Shown: positions 8,849 through 17,795 of the stretch, one piece after another
Position numbering within the stretch: the stretch's first letter is position 1
Layout: every line of letters starts with the position of its first letter
Source: Archangium lansingense
GTDB taxonomy: Bacteria; Myxococcota; Myxococcia; Myxococcales; Myxococcaceae
Direction of reading: 5' to 3'
DNA length: 64,000 nucleotides
Assembly: GCF_026626635.1 (NCBI RefSeq)
Contig: NZ_JAPNKA010000001.1
Span: forward strand, 1,798,001 to 1,862,000
Notes under the pieces: generated by a model
Databases searched by the model: none
What the model saw: the letters and a program-made list of their open reading frames with translations, nothing else
What the model was told of the DNA's origin: nothing
Made by a program: the position numbers and the translations under genes

Positions 8849-9151
8849 ATGCGTCTTTCCGACAAGAACCTCGTGGGGCTGACGGTGGTTACCGCTGATG
8901 GACAGGCACTCGGAGAAGTGTCCGTCCTCTTCATTGATAGCCAGACGTGGCACATTGAAGCGCTTCAGGTGAAGTTGCGCCGAGAGGCCGCTGAGCAGCT
9001 TGGCGCGTCGCGGTCGCTCTTCCACGCGGGGACGATTGAAATCCCGCTTCGAATCGTCCAATCGGTGAGCGACGCGGTCGTTCTCTCCGTTTCCGTGGAG
9101 CAACTGCACCAGGTACTGCCTACGGAATCCGCGTCCGCACCTGCACACTGA
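8849..9151 (+). CDS. PRC-barrel domain protein
   Basis: A predicted 100-aa protein that is essentially one PRC-barrel: RLSDKNLVGLTVVTADGQ, then LGEVSVLFIDSQTWHIEALQV, then the second half with IEIPLRIVQSVSDAVVL. PRC-barrels occur in photosynthetic reaction-centre H subunits and as stand-alone adaptor proteins, often stress-linked in soil bacteria. The start is MRLSDKN because AAGGAG lies 8 bp before it; an upstream in-frame alternative has no ribosome site. Its stop codon overlaps the AGGAGG that serves the next small gene. Confidence 0.8.
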   Translation: MRLSDKNLVGLTVVTADGQALGEVSVLFIDSQTWHIEALQVKLRREAAEQLGASRSLFHAGTIEIPLRIVQSVSDAVVLSVSVEQLHQVLPTESASAPAH

Positions 9152-9161
9152 GGAGGCGGGC

Positions 9162-9287
9162 TTGGGCCGCACCGCTCACCGTGCCTTGAAGGTGGCACTC
9201 GGTTTCGTGGCCGCCGCGCTGGTGCTGAAGTCGTCGTGGATCGCCGAGCGTCTGCGCGGACAGGTCGAGGCCATCGCCACCCAATGA
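9162..9287 (+). CDS. 41-aa putative membrane miniprotein
   Basis: A short frame starting with TTG at 9162, five bases after a perfect AGGAGG (9151-9156), and ending at TGA 9285-9287. The predicted 41-aa peptide has a basic N-terminus (GRTAHRALK), a hydrophobic core (VALGFVAAALVLKSSW) and an amphipathic charged end (IAERLRGQVEAIATQ). This is the layout of a small membrane-associated protein. The strong ribosome site overlapping the PRC-barrel stop suggests translational coupling. No family recognised. Confidence 0.5.
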   Translation: MGRTAHRALKVALGFVAAALVLKSSWIAERLRGQVEAIATQ

Positions 9288-9716
9288 AACTCCGCCAGGC
9301 CCACTCTGGGAGTGCCGCACCTGGAAGTCCTATGGCAACCGCGTGCGCCCGAATAGGTTCGCTCTTGTCGATGAGGCTCGACTCGTTTCCAGGGACCAGA
9401 TGAACGTCCGGAACCCTCCCACCGCTTGAGGCGCGGCCTCCACTACAACCCGGGCGGCCTCGAGACGCGGAAGCCCGTGAGCAGTCGGGACCGGACTGTT
9501 CGCCGCACACCGGATGGCCCTCTCGGCGGTGGTGGGCCACTTCACCCGGGCGCTGGAGCTGCTTTGCTCCCTTCCTCCCTCTCCCACCGGGAGAGGGGCG
9601 GGGTGAGGGTATCGGACACCCTGAGTTGGCTCACGGGTCACATCCGGGCTCCCGGAGTCCTACCTCAGAGGAGGCCCCTGTCCGGGGACGAGGAAGCGGC
9701 GCCGTCGGAGCACGGG
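9288..9716. other. Intergenic region upstream of second kinase
   Basis: No convincing gene is seen in this ~430 bp. It contains the palindromic repeat at 9577-9597. Open frames that run into the following kinase have no family resemblance before residue MSRDAT. The kinase promoter must lie here or in the preceding operon. Confidence 0.4.
9577..9615 (+). repeat. REP-like palindrome (dispersed)
   Basis: Nine-bp arms CCCTCTCCC and GGGAGAGGG are separated by ACC and followed by GCGGGGTGAGGGTATCG. The right part recurs inverted near 59316-59345 with one visible mismatch (GGGAGAGGG, then CGGGGTGAGGGTATCG). Repeats of this form are scattered in many GC-rich genomes; the function here is unknown. 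Confidence 0.7.
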
Positions 9717-12700
9717 ATGAGCAGGGACGCCACACAGGAGGGAGAGCACGGGGGCCTGCCCACGAGTGGACAGCAAGCCTCCTCGGGAGCTTCGGACTTC
9801 GAGGACTCCTTCCTGCGGGAGCTGAGTGAGTCCGAGCCGCTGCATGTGCTGCCGGTACCCGGCGGGGTACTCGGGGGCCCGGATGGCCGGCGGTACACGA
9901 TTCTCGAGTGGATGGGTGGCGGGGGGATGGGCCAGGTGTTCCGCGCACGCGACGAGACGCTGCGACGGGAAGTGGCCCTCAAGTTCCTGCTGCCGCGTCC
10001 GGGCTTCGAGCTGGAGGCGCTCGCGGAAGCGCGGGCGGTGGCGCGGCTGGACCAGGAGAACATCGTCCGCATCTTCGACGTGGCCGCATGGAGCGGCATC
10101 CCCGACGAGCCAGTCATCCCTTTCCTGGTGATGGAGTGCCTGGAGGGAGAGTCGCTCGCCGCGCTGCTCAAGCGGGGGCGGCTGGAGGTGCGGCGCGCGC
10201 TGGAGATTCTCGAGAGCATCACCGAGGGGCTGGCGCATGCGCACGAGCGGGGCATCGTCCACCGCGACCTCAAGCCGGGCAACGTCTTCCTCACCCGGGA
10301 GGGGACGGTGAAGCTGCTGGACTTCGGCCTGTCGCACCTGATGGCGGCCCGTGTGGGGCTCGCGCCCCACCTGCCCATGGCGGGAACGCCGGCGTACATG
10401 GCGCCGGAGCAGTGGAGGGGCGAGGCGCAGGACGCGCGTACCGACACCTGGGCGGCGGGCGTGGTGCTCTACGAGATGCTCACCGGAGGGCCGCCCTTCG
10501 TGGGTGGCACGTTGGGGGAGTTGCGTGAGCGGCTGGTGTCGGAGGAGCCGATGCCCCCGGTGCGTGCGCGCAATCCGGAGGTGCCGCCCGAGGTGGAGTC
10601 GCTCCTGGCCACGGCACTGGCCAAGGACCCGGCCCGGCGCTTCCCCACGGCTCGCGAGTTCCTGCGGGAGGTGCGCGAGCTGCGGGTCCGTCTCGCCCGG
10701 CCTGGATTCGAGGAGGCGAGGCCCAGGAGCCAGCAGCGCCGGCAGTTGGTGCTGCTCTCCTGCCAGCTCACGGGCCTGTCCGGGCTCGTGGGACAGGTGG
10801 ATGCCGAGGACCTGGGAGAATTGGAGGCGGCCTTCCAGCAGGGCTGCGCGGAGGTCATCCAGCGGCATGGCGGGACCATCAACCTGTCCATGGGAGGCGA
10901 GGTGTTCGCCTGCTTCGGCTGTCCGCAGGTGCGGGAGGATGACGCGGAGCGCGCGGTGCGTGCGGCGCTGCACCTGGCCCAGGCGGTGCCGGAGCTGCTC
11001 CAGCGGAAGCTGCCGCTCCTGTCGCTCTCCGGGCTGGGCGCGAAGGTGGGCCTGCACACGGACCGGATGGTGCTGGACACGCGCGCCCTGCAGGGCGAGG
11101 CCCCGAGGGTGGTGTCCTGGCTGGCGGGTCAGGCCGAGCCCGGGGAGGTGCTCGTCAGCGAGGCGACGTGGAGGCAGGTGCGCGGGGCCTTCGAGACGGA
11201 GAGCCTCGGGGCTCGTGACTTCATGGGCCTGGCGGGGCCGGCACCCATGGAGGTCCACCGCGTGCTGCGCGAGCGGGAGGTGCGGGTCCGTTTCGACCGG
11301 ACGCTGATGGCCGGTGGCCTCACGCCCCTGGTGGGGAGAGAGCCCGAGCTGCGGCGGCTTCTGGAGCTCTGGGACGGGGCGAGGGACGGGCGGGGCGCCT
11401 TCGTCCTGGTGCGCGGCGAAGCGGGCATCGGCAAATCCCGCCTCCTCCAGGAGCTGCGCGAGCGCGTGCCCCCGGAGACCGCCACGCGCTGGCGGTTCCA
11501 GTGCTGGTCGCGGCTCGGCGCCAGCGCGCTCCCTCCGGTCGCCGAGGTACTCCAGCGCCTCCTGCGCTTCTCCCCGGAGGGCACGCCCCAGCGGCACCTG
11601 GAGGAGCTGGAGGCGCAGCTGGGCGAGAGGGGCCTGCCGGAGGAGGACATTCAGTTGCTGGGATTGCTCCTCTCGCTGCCCGTGCCCGAGGGCTCTCCGG
11701 TCTACCGCTTCACCCCCGCGCGGCGGCAGGAGAAGACGTACGAGGCCCTGGTGGACGTGCTGCTGTGCATGGCGAGGCAGCGCCCGGTGCTCCTCGCCGT
11801 CGAGGATCTGCACTGGGCGGACTCCTCCTGGCTCGAGTTCCTCGCAACCCTGCTCGAGCGCCTCGAGAGTGCGCGCCTGCTCGTCGTGCTCAGTGCTCGC
11901 CCCGAGTTCCAGCCCGCGTGGCCCTCCCGCGGCGGGTTCCACCGGCTCTTCCTGGAGCGCCTGCCGGCCGGGCTCGCGATGGAGCTGGTGAGGCAAGCGG
12001 CCGGGGACCGTGAGCTGCAGGAAGAAACGGTGCGGGAGCTGGTGGGGAAGACGGATGGCATTCCGCTCTTCCTCGAGGAGATGACGCGCTGGGTGCTGGA
12101 GGGAGGGGCGCTGGCATCCATCCCGGTCACCCTGCACGAGCTGCTGCTGGCGCGGTTGGATCTGCTTCCCTCACGGCAGAAGACGCTGGCCCAGCTCGGG
12201 GCGGTGGTGGGGAGGGACTTCTCACTGGCCCTGCTGGCGGCCGTCACGGGGCGCGAGGACTCCGACCTGCGGCGTGAGCTCGGGGGGCTGGTGGAGGCGG
12301 GGTTGCTGGGGGAGGAGCGGGAGGAGACGGACGAGCCCCAGTACCAGTTCCGGCACACGCTCTTCCAGGAGGCTGCGTACCAATCCCTGCCGCGCAGCGA
12401 GAGGAGACAGCAGCACCAGCACATCGCGCGAGTGCTGGTGGCGCGCTTCCCCGCGGTGGTGGAGGCAAGGCCCGAAGTGCTCGCCTACCACTACACGGAA
12501 GCGGGAGAGCCCGCGCTGGCCATCCCCTCCTGGTATCAGGCCGGGATGCTCGCCTACAAGCGCATGGCCATACCGGAAATGGCGGGGCACCTCTCGCGGG
12601 CACAGGCACTGCTGCGCGGCCTGCCGGAGCCCCTTGGCCCCCCTGTCCAGGAGCTGCGGCTGTTGACTGGCCTGGGCTATGCCCAATCAAGGCTGCAAGG

Positions 12701-13817
12701 GTTCGGCTCGCCGGAAGTGACGCGGACGTATACGCGGGTCTGGGAGCTGGTGCGGCGGATGGACGAGCTCACGCCCCAGCTCGAATCGAGTCTCTGGAAC
12801 ATCTTCACCTTTCACCATTGCCGGGCGGAATTGCATTTGTGCCACGAGCTGGCCGAGAAGGTGGTGCGCCAGGGAGAGCGCCAGCGAAGCCCGGAACTGC
12901 TCGCCATGGGCTATCAGATGAGGGCGAGCGAGTTGGGTTCCAAGGGCCGTGTGCGGTCCGCTCTGGAGTCCAACGAGCGCGCGATGGCCTGTGCGCGCTC
13001 CGTCCCCGAGGCGCACCGGGGGAGGTTGTTGGCGAGGTCGCTGGCCCTTGCCTCCAACCTCCAATCGGTGTCAGGCAGGCTGGAGCAGGCCCGGGAGTCT
13101 GGGCGGGAGGCGCTGTCCCTGGCCCGGAGCACCGGCGAACCCTTCGTTCTGCCCGTGGTGCTGCTCTACACACTCCTTGCCTGCGTGATCCGCTGGGATG
13201 TTCAGGAAGCCCTGAGGTTGGCGGACGAGTCCCTCGCCATATCCGGCGAGCGCAGCGATTGGCTCTTGCCGGTGTGGGTGAATGCCACTCGGGGTGGGCT
13301 CCTGGTCGGGCTGGGGCAGCCTCGAGAGGGTCTGATGCTCGTGCAACAGAAAGTCACACGCTGCAGAGCCCAGGGGCTCCAGGACCTACTGCCCTACTGC
13401 CTTTTTATGCTCGCATATGCCCACCTGAAGTTGGGTCAGGCCGGCGAGGGGCTGAGGGCGGTGGACGAGGCATTGGACGAGGTGCGGGAGAAGGGAATGC
13501 TCGGCTACGAGCCCGACATGCACCGCGTGCGCGGAGAGTTGCTGCGCGTCGGGGGGCGGGAGCGCGAGGCGCGAAGCGCCTTCTTCCGTGCCCTCGCCGT
13601 GGCCCGGGAGCAGGGGGCGCTCCTCTTGGAACTGCGCGCGACGGTGGGACTGGGCCGGTTGCTGAGAGACACGGGTCGGCCGGAGGTGGCTCGGAGGCTC
13701 CTGTCGCGAATCCTCGGCCGGTTCGAGGTGGGTGTGGACTCGGCCGACCTCGCGGAGGCGAGGCTGCTGCTGGAGCAGCTCTCCGGTGGTGAGGTGCCGG
13801 GAGTGGTGAGTCCCTGA
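9717..13817 (+). CDS. Ser/Thr kinase-pseudocyclase-ATPase-TPR fusion, paralog 2
   Basis: A predicted 1,366-aa paralog of the gene at 3937 with the same domain order: kinase (GGGGMGQVF, VALK, HRDLKPGNV, DFGLS, APEQW), cyclase-like domain, ATPase (GEAGIGKS; LLAVEDLHWAD) and TPR-like tail. As in its sister, the cyclase-like domain lacks the usual metal-binding Asp (LLSCQLTGLSGL). N-terminal kinase and cyclase regions have many differences. From about 11140 to 12500 the DNA is almost identical to 5350-6700, and the TPR region diverges again. The start MSRDAT is supported by conservation with paralog 1 and by a GGAG upstream. Stimulus and substrates are unknown; the diverged ends suggest different inputs and partners around a common ATPase core. 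Confidence 0.9.
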   Translation: MSRDATQEGEHGGLPTSGQQASSGASDFEDSFLRELSESEPLHVLPVPGGVLGGPDGRRYTILEWMGGGGMGQVFRARDETLRREVALKFLLPRPGFELEALAEARAVARLDQENIVRIFDVAAWSGIPDEPVIPFLVMECLEGESLAALLKRGRLEVRRALEILESITEGLAHAHERGIVHRDLKPGNVFLTREGTVKLLDFGLSHLMAARVGLAPHLPMAGTPAYMAPEQWRGEAQDARTDTWAAGVVLYEMLTGGPPFVGGTLGELRERLVSEEPMPPVRARNPEVPPEVESLLATALAKDPARRFPTAREFLREVRELRVRLARPGFEEARPRSQQRRQLVLLSCQLTGLSGLVGQVDAEDLGELEAAFQQGCAEVIQRHGGTINLSMGGEVFACFGCPQVREDDAERAVRAALHLAQAVPELLQRKLPLLSLSGLGAKVGLHTDRMVLDTRALQGEAPRVVSWLAGQAEPGEVLVSEATWRQVRGAFETESLGARDFMGLAGPAPMEVHRVLREREVRVRFDRTLMAGGLTPLVGREPELRRLLELWDGARDGRGAFVLVRGEAGIGKSRLLQELRERVPPETATRWRFQCWSRLGASALPPVAEVLQRLLRFSPEGTPQRHLEELEAQLGERGLPEEDIQLLGLLLSLPVPEGSPVYRFTPARRQEKTYEALVDVLLCMARQRPVLLAVEDLHWADSSWLEFLATLLERLESARLLVVLSARPEFQPAWPSRGGFHRLFLERLPAGLAMELVRQAAGDRELQEETVRELVGKTDGIPLFLEEMTRWVLEGGALASIPVTLHELLLARLDLLPSRQKTLAQLGAVVGRDFSLALLAAVTGREDSDLRRELGGLVEAGLLGEEREETDEPQYQFRHTLFQEAAYQSLPRSERRQQHQHIARVLVARFPAVVEARPEVLAYHYTEAGEPALAIPSWYQAGMLAYKRMAIPEMAGHLSRAQALLRGLPEPLGPPVQELRLLTGLGYAQSRLQGFGSPEVTRTYTRVWELVRRMDELTPQLESSLWNIFTFHHCRAELHLCHELAEKVVRQGERQRSPELLAMGYQMRASELGSKGRVRSALESNERAMACARSVPEAHRGRLLARSLALASNLQSVSGRLEQARESGREALSLARSTGEPFVLPVVLLYTLLACVIRWDVQEALRLADESLAISGERSDWLLPVWVNATRGGLLVGLGQPREGLMLVQQKVTRCRAQGLQDLLPYCLFMLAYAHLKLGQAGEGLRAVDEALDEVREKGMLGYEPDMHRVRGELLRVGGREREARSAFFRALAVAREQGALLLELRATVGLGRLLRDTGRPEVARRLLSRILGRFEVGVDSADLAEARLLLEQLSGGEVPGVVSP

Positions 13818-13977
13818 GCTGCGCCTGATGCACCATGCGCGGACCAGGGGGAAGGCACCTGGGACGTCTCACCACCCTGTCGACGCTGCTGGGGACGAGC
13901 TTCACCACGGCCGTGCGGCGCCTGAAGCGAGGGCCCCATCGACCTCTACACCACGTTCCCGTGGGAGGCCCTCTGTA

Positions 13978-14092
13978 CGGTCAGTCGAAGGACTCGTTCC
14001 GGCTCTTGGGCTCCCGTCAGCGGCCTTCCTCTGCCTCTCTGCTCCAACCCGCTGCCCTCGCCATTGCCCCCATTCCTCTTATGGGCTGGCGG
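13978..14092 (+). mobile_element. IS91-unit 3'-end relic
   Basis: The segment running from CGGCTCTTGGGCTCCCGTC through GCCCCCATTCCTCTTATG resembles, in inverted form, 51736-51840. It also resembles, in direct orientation, the 3' ends of the IS91 relics near 22600, 36200 and 43950. No transposase coding sequence remains. The rest of the 13818-14248 intergenic region shows no recognisable gene. Confidence 0.55.
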
Positions 14093-14248
14093 TTGAGGTC
14101 TGGCAGCATGCCAGCGCCCTCCTACTGTGGGTTCAACTGGTGCGGGGTGGTCGTGCCGAACAGCGCATTGCCGGGTACGCACGAGGTGTGAAGCGTGGGG
14201 CAGCGTCGCTCCTTGACACTCGCGCGCTGTTACGGCCACGCTGCGACG

Positions 14249-14962
14249 ATGCCAAATACTCGTGACAGAGGCTCCCTTCGACAAGCGCTGACTGTAGTGA
14301 CTGCGTTCGCGCTCCTGCTCGGCATCGGCAACGAGGCTGAGGCTCAACAAACGGGCAAAACGACCCGATACTGGGATTGTGGCAAAGGAAGCGCTTCGTG
14401 GCCTGGGAAAGCCTCAGTTACCCGTCCGGTTATCGCTTGCGCCAAGGATGGCGTCTCCGCGATCAGTCCGGATGCGCAAAGCGGGTCGAATGGTGGTACT
14501 GCCTTCGCGTGTAACAACAATCAGCCGTGGGCTGTGAATGCAAATTTGTCGTATGGGTTTGCCGCAGCTTGGGTGAGCGGCGGGTCAGAAGCCACTTGGA
14601 GCTGCGCCTGTTACGAATTGAAATTCACCAGCGGGCCCGTGACGGGCAAGACGATGGTGGTTCAGGTGGTTAATACGGGAGGGGATTTGGGTCAAAACCA
14701 TTTCGACCTGCTAATCCCTGGCGGGGGTGTTGGCCTTTTCAACGCCTGTACGAGTCAGTGGGGTGCTCCAGCCGATGGTTGGGGTGCCAGATACGGCGGC
14801 GTCAGCAGTCGCGATCAATGCAGCCAGCTGCCGGCTCAATTGAGGGCGGGCTGTCAGTGGCGATTCGATTGGTTCATGAACGCGGATAATCCTACCATGA
14901 GCTTCAAGCAGGTCACCTGTCCATCCGCAATCACTAGTAAATCTGGCTGCATACGCAAGTAA
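14249..14962 (+). CDS. Secreted GH45-family endoglucanase
   Basis: A predicted 237-aa exported cellulase. Residues 1-~33 are a signal peptide (QALTVVTAFALLLGIGNEAEA). The mature part follows the glycoside hydrolase family 45 pattern: TTRYWDC with catalytic Asp43, YGFAAAWVSGGSEATWSCACY, VVQVVNTGGDLGQNHFDLLI with catalytic Asp153, GGGVGLFNACTSQWG, CQWRFDWFMNADNP and the terminal SGC. GH45 enzymes cleave beta-1,4-glucans with inversion. The family is best known from fungi and invertebrates and is uncommon in bacteria. The usual double Cys after WD is changed to DCGKGSASW, so one disulfide differs. Codon use is visibly less GC-biased than neighbours, suggesting transfer. The start is chosen for the signal peptide; the ribosome site is poor. 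A terminator follows. Confidence 0.85.
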   Translation: MPNTRDRGSLRQALTVVTAFALLLGIGNEAEAQQTGKTTRYWDCGKGSASWPGKASVTRPVIACAKDGVSAISPDAQSGSNGGTAFACNNNQPWAVNANLSYGFAAAWVSGGSEATWSCACYELKFTSGPVTGKTMVVQVVNTGGDLGQNHFDLLIPGGGVGLFNACTSQWGAPADGWGARYGGVSSRDQCSQLPAQLRAGCQWRFDWFMNADNPTMSFKQVTCPSAITSKSGCIRK

Positions 14963-14994
14963 GAGTAGGCGAACGTATCGTTGACCACCTGCGC

Positions 14995-15031
14995 GGGCCG
15001 GGTTCCTTCTGGGACTCGGCCCTTTGCTTTC
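14995..15031 (+). terminator. Rho-independent terminator after GH45 gene
   Basis: Stem arms GGGCCGGGTTCC and GGGACTCGGCCC (12 bp with two imperfect pairs) enclose a short TTCT loop and are followed by TTTGCTTTCT. It lies 33 bp after the GH45 stop. Confidence 0.7.
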
Positions 15032-15098
15032 TGTAGGAGTGAGCGGGCGAATCAGCCAGGTACGAGCCCGGATTGCGTGTGCACTCTGGGGGCGGGGA

Positions 15099-15126
15099 AG
15101 GTGTCAAAGGACTCGTGCTGACACCT
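15099..15126. promoter_or_regulatory. Inverted repeat upstream of acylase gene
   Basis: AGGTGTCA and TGACACCT form a perfect 8-bp inverted repeat with a 12-nt spacer, ~190 bp before the acylase start. The contained 17-mer GGTGTCAAAGGACTCGT (15100-15116) recurs exactly at 18476-18492, downstream of an IS66 relic, so it may be a mobile-element scar rather than an operator. Confidence 0.35.
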
Positions 15127-15316
15127 CGTCTCCTACGAATCGTCTGACACCCTTCCTGGTGAGTAGCGCGGAGCGCTTCGCCTCTGGCACCCGGGTTGGC
15201 TCGTCCTCACCCGTGGAAGCGTCGCGCACATGGCAGTTCACCCCGCCCTGGGTCGCATCGTCCGGGGTCTGGGGCCCCGGTACCTTGCGCCCTCTTGTCC
15301 TCCTCACAGAACCTCC

Positions 15317-17755
15317 ATGCACATCCAAAAAAGAAATGCCCTGAGCCGGTGGATGAAGGTCGGCCTCGTACTCGCTCTTGCGGGCTGCCCCGATCCGGGC
15401 GATGGCGGCAGCCCGGGTGCCACCTACTCGGTCAAGGTACAGCGCACGGCCTTCGGTATTCCCCACGTGCTGGCGGAGGATTACGGCAGCCTCGGCTACG
15501 GCGTGGGCTACTCGTTCGCGCAGGACAACCTCTGCTCGCTCGCTGAGGAGATCGTCACCGCCACCGGGAAGCGGGCGCTCTACCTTGAGCCCAGCCAAGC
15601 CAACATCCTCAGTGACGTCTTCTACACCTGGCGCAACCGGCAGGAGACCCTCACCGCCTTCCTGAATGCGCGGCCCGCGCAGGTGCGGGCCGCCATCCGT
15701 GGCTACGCCGCAGGCTATAGCCGCTACGTGCGTGACACGGGGCCCGCGAACGTCGACGCGCGCTGTGCCGGCTCCCCGTGGGTGCGAGAGATCTCCGAGC
15801 TGGACCTGGCGGCCGTCTATAACAGGGCCGCTACGCGGGGCGGCCTGCTCAACTTCACCGACGCCATCGTCAGCGCGCACCCTCCGACGGGTACAGGGGG
15901 GGGCGGCGTTGGGCCAGCCCCCCGCATCTCGACGCTCGCTTCGAGTGCGACTCCGCTGATCGATCTGGCACGCATCAACCAGGAAGGGGACTTCACGGGT
16001 GGCAGCAACGCCTACGCCTTTGGCGCGGAGGCGAGTGAGAATGGTCGCGGCCTGCTGCTGGGCAACCCGCATGAGCCCTGGCAGGGCGTGCAGCGCTTCT
16101 ACCAGTTCCATCTCACCCTGCCGGGCGAGCTGGACGTGATGGGCGCGGGCCAGCAGGGACAGCCCTTCGTCAACATCGGCTTCAACAAGGATGTGGCCTG
16201 GAGCCACACCGTCTCCTTCGCACGGCGATTCACCCTCTACCAGCTCCAGCTCGTCGAGGGGCAGCCGCTCAAGTACATCTATCGCAACGCCAGCGGCGAG
16301 ACCGAGCAGCGCTCCATTGAGCGCCACGAGGTCACCGTGGCGCTGCCGAACGGCGGGAGCCACACCGGCGTCATCTACACCTCCCACTATGGGCCCATGG
16401 TGGAGCTGAACTCGCTCTCCAACCAGCTGCCTGCCTGGGGGACGAACAACGTTGCCTTCTCCATCCGCGATGCGGCCGGCGAAAACCTGCGTGGCATCGA
16501 GCAGTGGTGGCGGATGAACCAGGCCACCAGCGTGGCGGACCTCGAGCAGAAGGTGAGGACCCTCATGGGGCTGTCCTTCATCAACACCATCGCCGCCGAC
16601 CGGGAGGGCAACGCGCTGTACGCGGACCTCTCCACCGTGCCTCACGTCACCCAGGAGAAGTTCACGGCATGCATGGGCTCGAACCCCATCCGGCAGGCGC
16701 TCGCCAGCATGGGGCTGCCGGCGCTAGACGGCAGCACGGCCGCCTGCGAGTGGGGGAGCGACGCGGACTCGCCTCAGCAGGGCACCTTCGGTCCGGGCAA
16801 CCTGCCCGTACTGACCCGGCGCGACTACGTCACCAACTCCAACGACAGTTACTGGCTCAGCAACCCACAGGCCCCCCTGACCGGCTTCTCGCCGCTGATG
16901 CGGAGCCAGATGCTGCAGCCCGAGACGAGCGAACGCTCTCTGCGCACGCGCATGGGGCTGGTGCAGGTCCAGGACCGTTTCAGCAACGCCGACGGGCTCG
17001 GTGGCAACCTGTTCTCCCCCGAGAAGTTGCAGGCGGTGTTCTTCGGGAATCGCAGCTATGCGGCGGAGCTGGTGCTCGACCAGGTGCTCGCCGACTGCCA
17101 TGGCGCGGACGAGGCAACCCGTCGGGCCTGGCCGGCCTCTGGCGGGCAGACCGTGGACGTGACGGCCGCCTGTGCCGCACTCGCGGCCTGGGACCGGACG
17201 AACAACATCGATAGCCGCGGGGCGCACGTCTTCCGCGAGTTCTGGCGGCGCGTGACGAATCCGGTATGGGCGGTGCCATTCGATGCCAGCAAGCCCGTCG
17301 AGACCCCGAACACGCTGGTCATCAACGCCGCGACGCGGGCGGCACTGGGGGACGCGGTGCGCCTTTTTCAGCAGGCCGGGGTGGCGATGGACGCCACGCT
17401 GGGCAGCCTGCAGTACGTGACCGCCGACGGCACGCCCCACGGTGAGCGCATCCCCATGCATGGAGGGCTGCACGGCGAGGGGGTCTTCAACGTCGCCACC
17501 ACGCCAGGGCCGAATGCCAAGGGTGAGTACACGCCCGTCATCCAGGGCCCCACCTATATGCAGATTGTCACCTTCGATGACGCGGGTCCGGTCGCCACCG
17601 CCCTGCTCGGCTTCTCTCAGTCCGCCGACCCGGCCAGTCCCCACTACGTGGATCAGACCCGTCGCTACTCGCGCAAGGAGTGGGTAGCGCTGCCCTTCTC
17701 ATCCGAGCAGGTGCAGCAGGCGGCCCTGGGCGAGGCCCTGTACCTGAAGGAGTGA
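15317..17755 (+). CDS. Lipoprotein penicillin/AHL acylase family Ntn-hydrolase
   Basis: A predicted 812-aa enzyme that cleaves acyl amide bonds (penicillin G acylase, acyl-homoserine-lactone acylase and aculeacin acylase families). The N-terminus is a lipoprotein signal (WMKVGLVLALAGC). The alpha chain begins near SVKVQRTAFGIPHVLAEDYGS. Autocatalytic processing should occur in DFTGG|SNAYAFG, making Ser230 the N-terminal nucleophile of the beta chain. Further family landmarks are LLLGNPHEPW and AWSHTVSFARR. As a lipoprotein it would act in the periplasm or at the cell surface, which fits degradation of diffusible acyl-amide signals or antibiotics. Substrate cannot be told from sequence. The start is the only methionine giving a good signal; the ribosome site is weak. 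Confidence 0.85.
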   Translation: MHIQKRNALSRWMKVGLVLALAGCPDPGDGGSPGATYSVKVQRTAFGIPHVLAEDYGSLGYGVGYSFAQDNLCSLAEEIVTATGKRALYLEPSQANILSDVFYTWRNRQETLTAFLNARPAQVRAAIRGYAAGYSRYVRDTGPANVDARCAGSPWVREISELDLAAVYNRAATRGGLLNFTDAIVSAHPPTGTGGGGVGPAPRISTLASSATPLIDLARINQEGDFTGGSNAYAFGAEASENGRGLLLGNPHEPWQGVQRFYQFHLTLPGELDVMGAGQQGQPFVNIGFNKDVAWSHTVSFARRFTLYQLQLVEGQPLKYIYRNASGETEQRSIERHEVTVALPNGGSHTGVIYTSHYGPMVELNSLSNQLPAWGTNNVAFSIRDAAGENLRGIEQWWRMNQATSVADLEQKVRTLMGLSFINTIAADREGNALYADLSTVPHVTQEKFTACMGSNPIRQALASMGLPALDGSTAACEWGSDADSPQQGTFGPGNLPVLTRRDYVTNSNDSYWLSNPQAPLTGFSPLMRSQMLQPETSERSLRTRMGLVQVQDRFSNADGLGGNLFSPEKLQAVFFGNRSYAAELVLDQVLADCHGADEATRRAWPASGGQTVDVTAACAALAAWDRTNNIDSRGAHVFREFWRRVTNPVWAVPFDASKPVETPNTLVINAATRAALGDAVRLFQQAGVAMDATLGSLQYVTADGTPHGERIPMHGGLHGEGVFNVATTPGPNAKGEYTPVIQGPTYMQIVTFDDAGPVATALLGFSQSADPASPHYVDQTRRYSRKEWVALPFSSEQVQQAALGEALYLKE

Positions 17756-17795
17756 CTCCAAAAACTTCGTGGACACGTGGCTCCGGCTCTTCTCG

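Noticed and set aside
9660..12137. Very long minus-strand open frame opposite the second kinase (also similar frames at 4717-6342 and 6427-8241).
   Set aside because: It is the antisense of a strongly supported kinase gene in GC-rich DNA; the translation is Leu/Gln/Arg-rich with no domain.
3937..13817. Whether the two kinase fusions mark a thiazole/oxazole-modified peptide (TOMM) cluster.
   Set aside because: No precursor peptide, cyclodehydratase or dehydrogenase is visible nearby; only the architecture matches.
15104..16645. 513-codon minus-strand frame opposite the acylase.
   Set aside because: Shadow of the acylase gene; no start signal and no motifs.
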